Part shown: one piece after another, positions 63,163-64,000 of the stretch | Layout of the letters: each line of letters opens with the position of its first letter | How positions within the stretch are numbered: the first letter of the stretch is position 1 | From: Photobacterium sp. GJ3 | Lineage (GTDB): Bacteria; Pseudomonadota; Gammaproteobacteria; Enterobacterales; Vibrionaceae | NCBI RefSeq assembly: GCF_018199995.1 | Contig: NZ_CP073579.1 | Span: 620,001-684,000, forward strand | Reading direction: 5' to 3' | DNA length: 64,000 bases | The notes under the pieces: model-generated | Database searches by the model: none | Seen by the model: only the letters and a program-made list of their open reading frames with translations | Told to the model about the DNA's origin: nothing | Position numbers and translations under genes: made by a program

Positions 63163-63190
63163 ACAAACGAACATTTTGCCGTTCGTTTGT
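63163..63190 (+). terminator. Perfect 10-bp hairpin after the orphan frame
   Basis: ACAAACGAAC/GTTCGTTTGT, 8-base loop, 17 bases after the TGA of the orphan frame, as expected of its original terminator, though the tail TCC is not T-rich. Confidence 0.5.
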
Positions 63191-63385
63191 TCCAGGTAAT
63201 TACACTGTCTTTGAAGAACAAGGCAAACTGACCATTTGCAGCAGAACTTCAATAAAGTGTTAATTACCTATTTTATGGTAAATCAGCGTTATGGTTAAAT
63301 GGCTCGTTTTTCAACGACGTCATGCTTAAAAAGAGCAAGTGCGGGGTTCCCAAAGACGGTTGATAATGGAGCTACCGGACACTAC

Positions 63386-63413
63386 ATTTAACATAATCTA
63401 TGTTATGCGTACT
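63386..63413 (-). promoter_or_regulatory. dif-like XerC/XerD recombination site
   Basis: On the minus strand the 28 bases read as a XerC arm AGTACGCATAA, a 6-base centre CATAGA and a XerD arm TTATGTTAAAT. The XerD arm is identical to that of E. coli dif; the XerC arm differs from E. coli (GGTGCGCATAA) at two of eleven positions. Spacing is exact. It lies between the orphan frame and an insertion sequence. It could be the chromosomal dif, or a site left by an element that integrates through XerCD; the sequence alone does not tell. Confidence 0.7.
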
Positions 63414-63429
63414 GAATCTGTAAGATCTA

Positions 63430-64000
63430 GTTAGAAATGTCAGGTTTGAGCCAGATTGAAATGTCATGTTGTTCTAGCTTCAAAACACGCTTTCTTTAAC
63501 AGTGTTTGGAGCCCGTGGATGCTATTAACCATGACTGACAGTGAATTACTGAGAATCAAGCTCATCCAAGACATCTGTGACAAACGGCTCACCGGTGTTG
63601 AGGCTGCCCGCTTACTTAAACTGAGCCCGCGCCAAGTTTATCGTTTGGTCAAACGCTTCATTGAATTAGGCGCTGCTGGTTTGGTTTCATTAAAATGTGG
63701 CCAACCAGGCAATCATCGCCATGATGATAAATTAAAATTACAGACATTGGCTTTGCTCCATCAGCGATACAGCGACTTCGGTCCGACATTGGCTCATGAA
63801 AAACTCTCCGAGGATCATGACATCCATGTTTCCGTTGAAACCCTGCGCCAATGGATGATCGCTGACGGTCTTTGGGTTCCCCATGCCAAACGCAAGCCAC
63901 GCGTCTACCAGCCTCGTCATCGTCGTGATTGCCTGGGTGAATTGGTTCAAATTGACGGCTCCCACCATGACTGGTTCGAAGGCCGCAGCCCTAAATGTTG
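63430..64000 (+). mobile_element. ISNCY-type insertion sequence, left part
   Basis: Contains the start of an ISNCY-type transposase and, upstream, two direct copies of GAAATGTCA (63434-63442, 63458-63466) 24 bases apart, which may be transposase-binding sites at the left end. Exact end not determined because the right end lies outside the window. Confidence 0.6.
63519..64000 (+). CDS. ISNCY-family transposase (3' end outside window)
   Basis: The frame is open from ATG 63519 (GGAG 7 bases upstream) to the end of the window, about 160 residues. N-terminal helix-turn-helix (LTGVEAARLLKLSPRQVYRLVKRF), middle block FGPTLAHEKLSEDHDIHVSVETLRQWM, and the opening of the DDE integrase core LGELVQIDGSHHDWFEGRSP, with the first catalytic aspartate. 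These blocks match ISNCY transposases (IS1202-like group) as remembered. A shorter start at ATG 63531 is possible. Intact as far as seen. Confidence 0.82.
   Translation, partial: MLLTMTDSELLRIKLIQDICDKRLTGVEAARLLKLSPRQVYRLVKRFIELGAAGLVSLKCGQPGNHRHDDKLKLQTLALLHQRYSDFGPTLAHEKLSEDHDIHVSVETLRQWMIADGLWVPHAKRKPRVYQPRHRRDCLGELVQIDGSHHDWFEGRSPKC

Noticed and set aside
63389-63405. Dyad TAACATA/TATGTTA read as an operator or integron recombination site
   Set aside because: It is the symmetrical core of the dif-like site; no attC folding arms are present.
1-64000. CRISPR array, tRNA or rRNA genes
   Set aside because: No regularly spaced repeats and no cloverleaf or rRNA-like sequence noticed on reading; a tRNA scan could not be run.

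Overview
The window looks like a chromosome segment from a marine gammaproteobacterium of the family Vibrionaceae, with G+C near 50 percent by eye. The Photobacterium/Grimontia/Enterovibrio side of the family fits, but the genus is inferred. The best markers are an irgA/irgB-type siderophore receptor with its divergent LysR activator, the ydbH-ynbE-ydbL trio, a chitin-binding GH18 chitinase, a two-part bkd operon plus E2, and a DUF3015-DUF4105 pair.

Layout. 1-7.5 kb: six co-directional genes (puuC-puuB-aguB-aguA-gabD-gabT) that together take agmatine through putrescine and GABA to succinate; the operon enters from the left edge and stops at a clear terminator. 7.7-9.6 kb: a Tat-exported PhoX-like phosphatase. 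9.7-12.7 kb: irgB and irgA, divergent, with a Fur-box-like site and a perfect 10-bp dyad between them. 12.8-14.2 kb: a DEAD-box helicase read from TTG, with a consensus CRP palindrome inside a hairpin leader. 14.3-17.5 kb: bkd E1alpha-E1beta-E2 on the minus strand (E2 frameshifted). 17.7-20.4 kb: MOSC protein, lipoprotein, thioredoxin-like protein, CDF transporter. 20.4-21.4 kb: gene-poor, with a small-protein transcript and a MITE-like inverted-repeat element. 21.4-28 kb: broken TetR gene, nagZ, DUF1097 protein, siroheme enzyme, sulfurtransferase, PstS-like protein, diguanylate cyclase. 28-41 kb: ravA-viaA, nfeD-slipin, DUF3015/DUF4105, Ca/Na antiporter, chitinase, uspE. 41.5-48.2 kb: YeiH-type transporter, ydbH-ynbE-ydbL, an atypical NRAMP protein. 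48.4-54.1 kb: a TolC/HlyD/two-permease export operon with no ATPase gene and a YhaJ-like regulator. 54.2-59.1 kb: PatZ-like acyltransferase, SPOR lipoprotein, ddl.

59.2-64 kb is the accessory end: a YhfG/Fic toxin-antitoxin pair, a compact tyrosine recombinase with altered active-site positions, a retropepsin-like protein, a HAD phosphatase, a SUI1-type factor, an orphan open frame without a start, a dif-like XerC/XerD site, and the 5' part of an ISNCY-type transposase running off the right edge.

Four genes (bkd E2, tetR, the DUF4105 gene, ydbH) are each split by what looks like loss of one base in or beside a short homopolymer, with fully conserved sequence on both sides. That pattern suggests consensus-sequence errors at least as strongly as real gene loss. 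No rRNA, tRNA or CRISPR array was seen.
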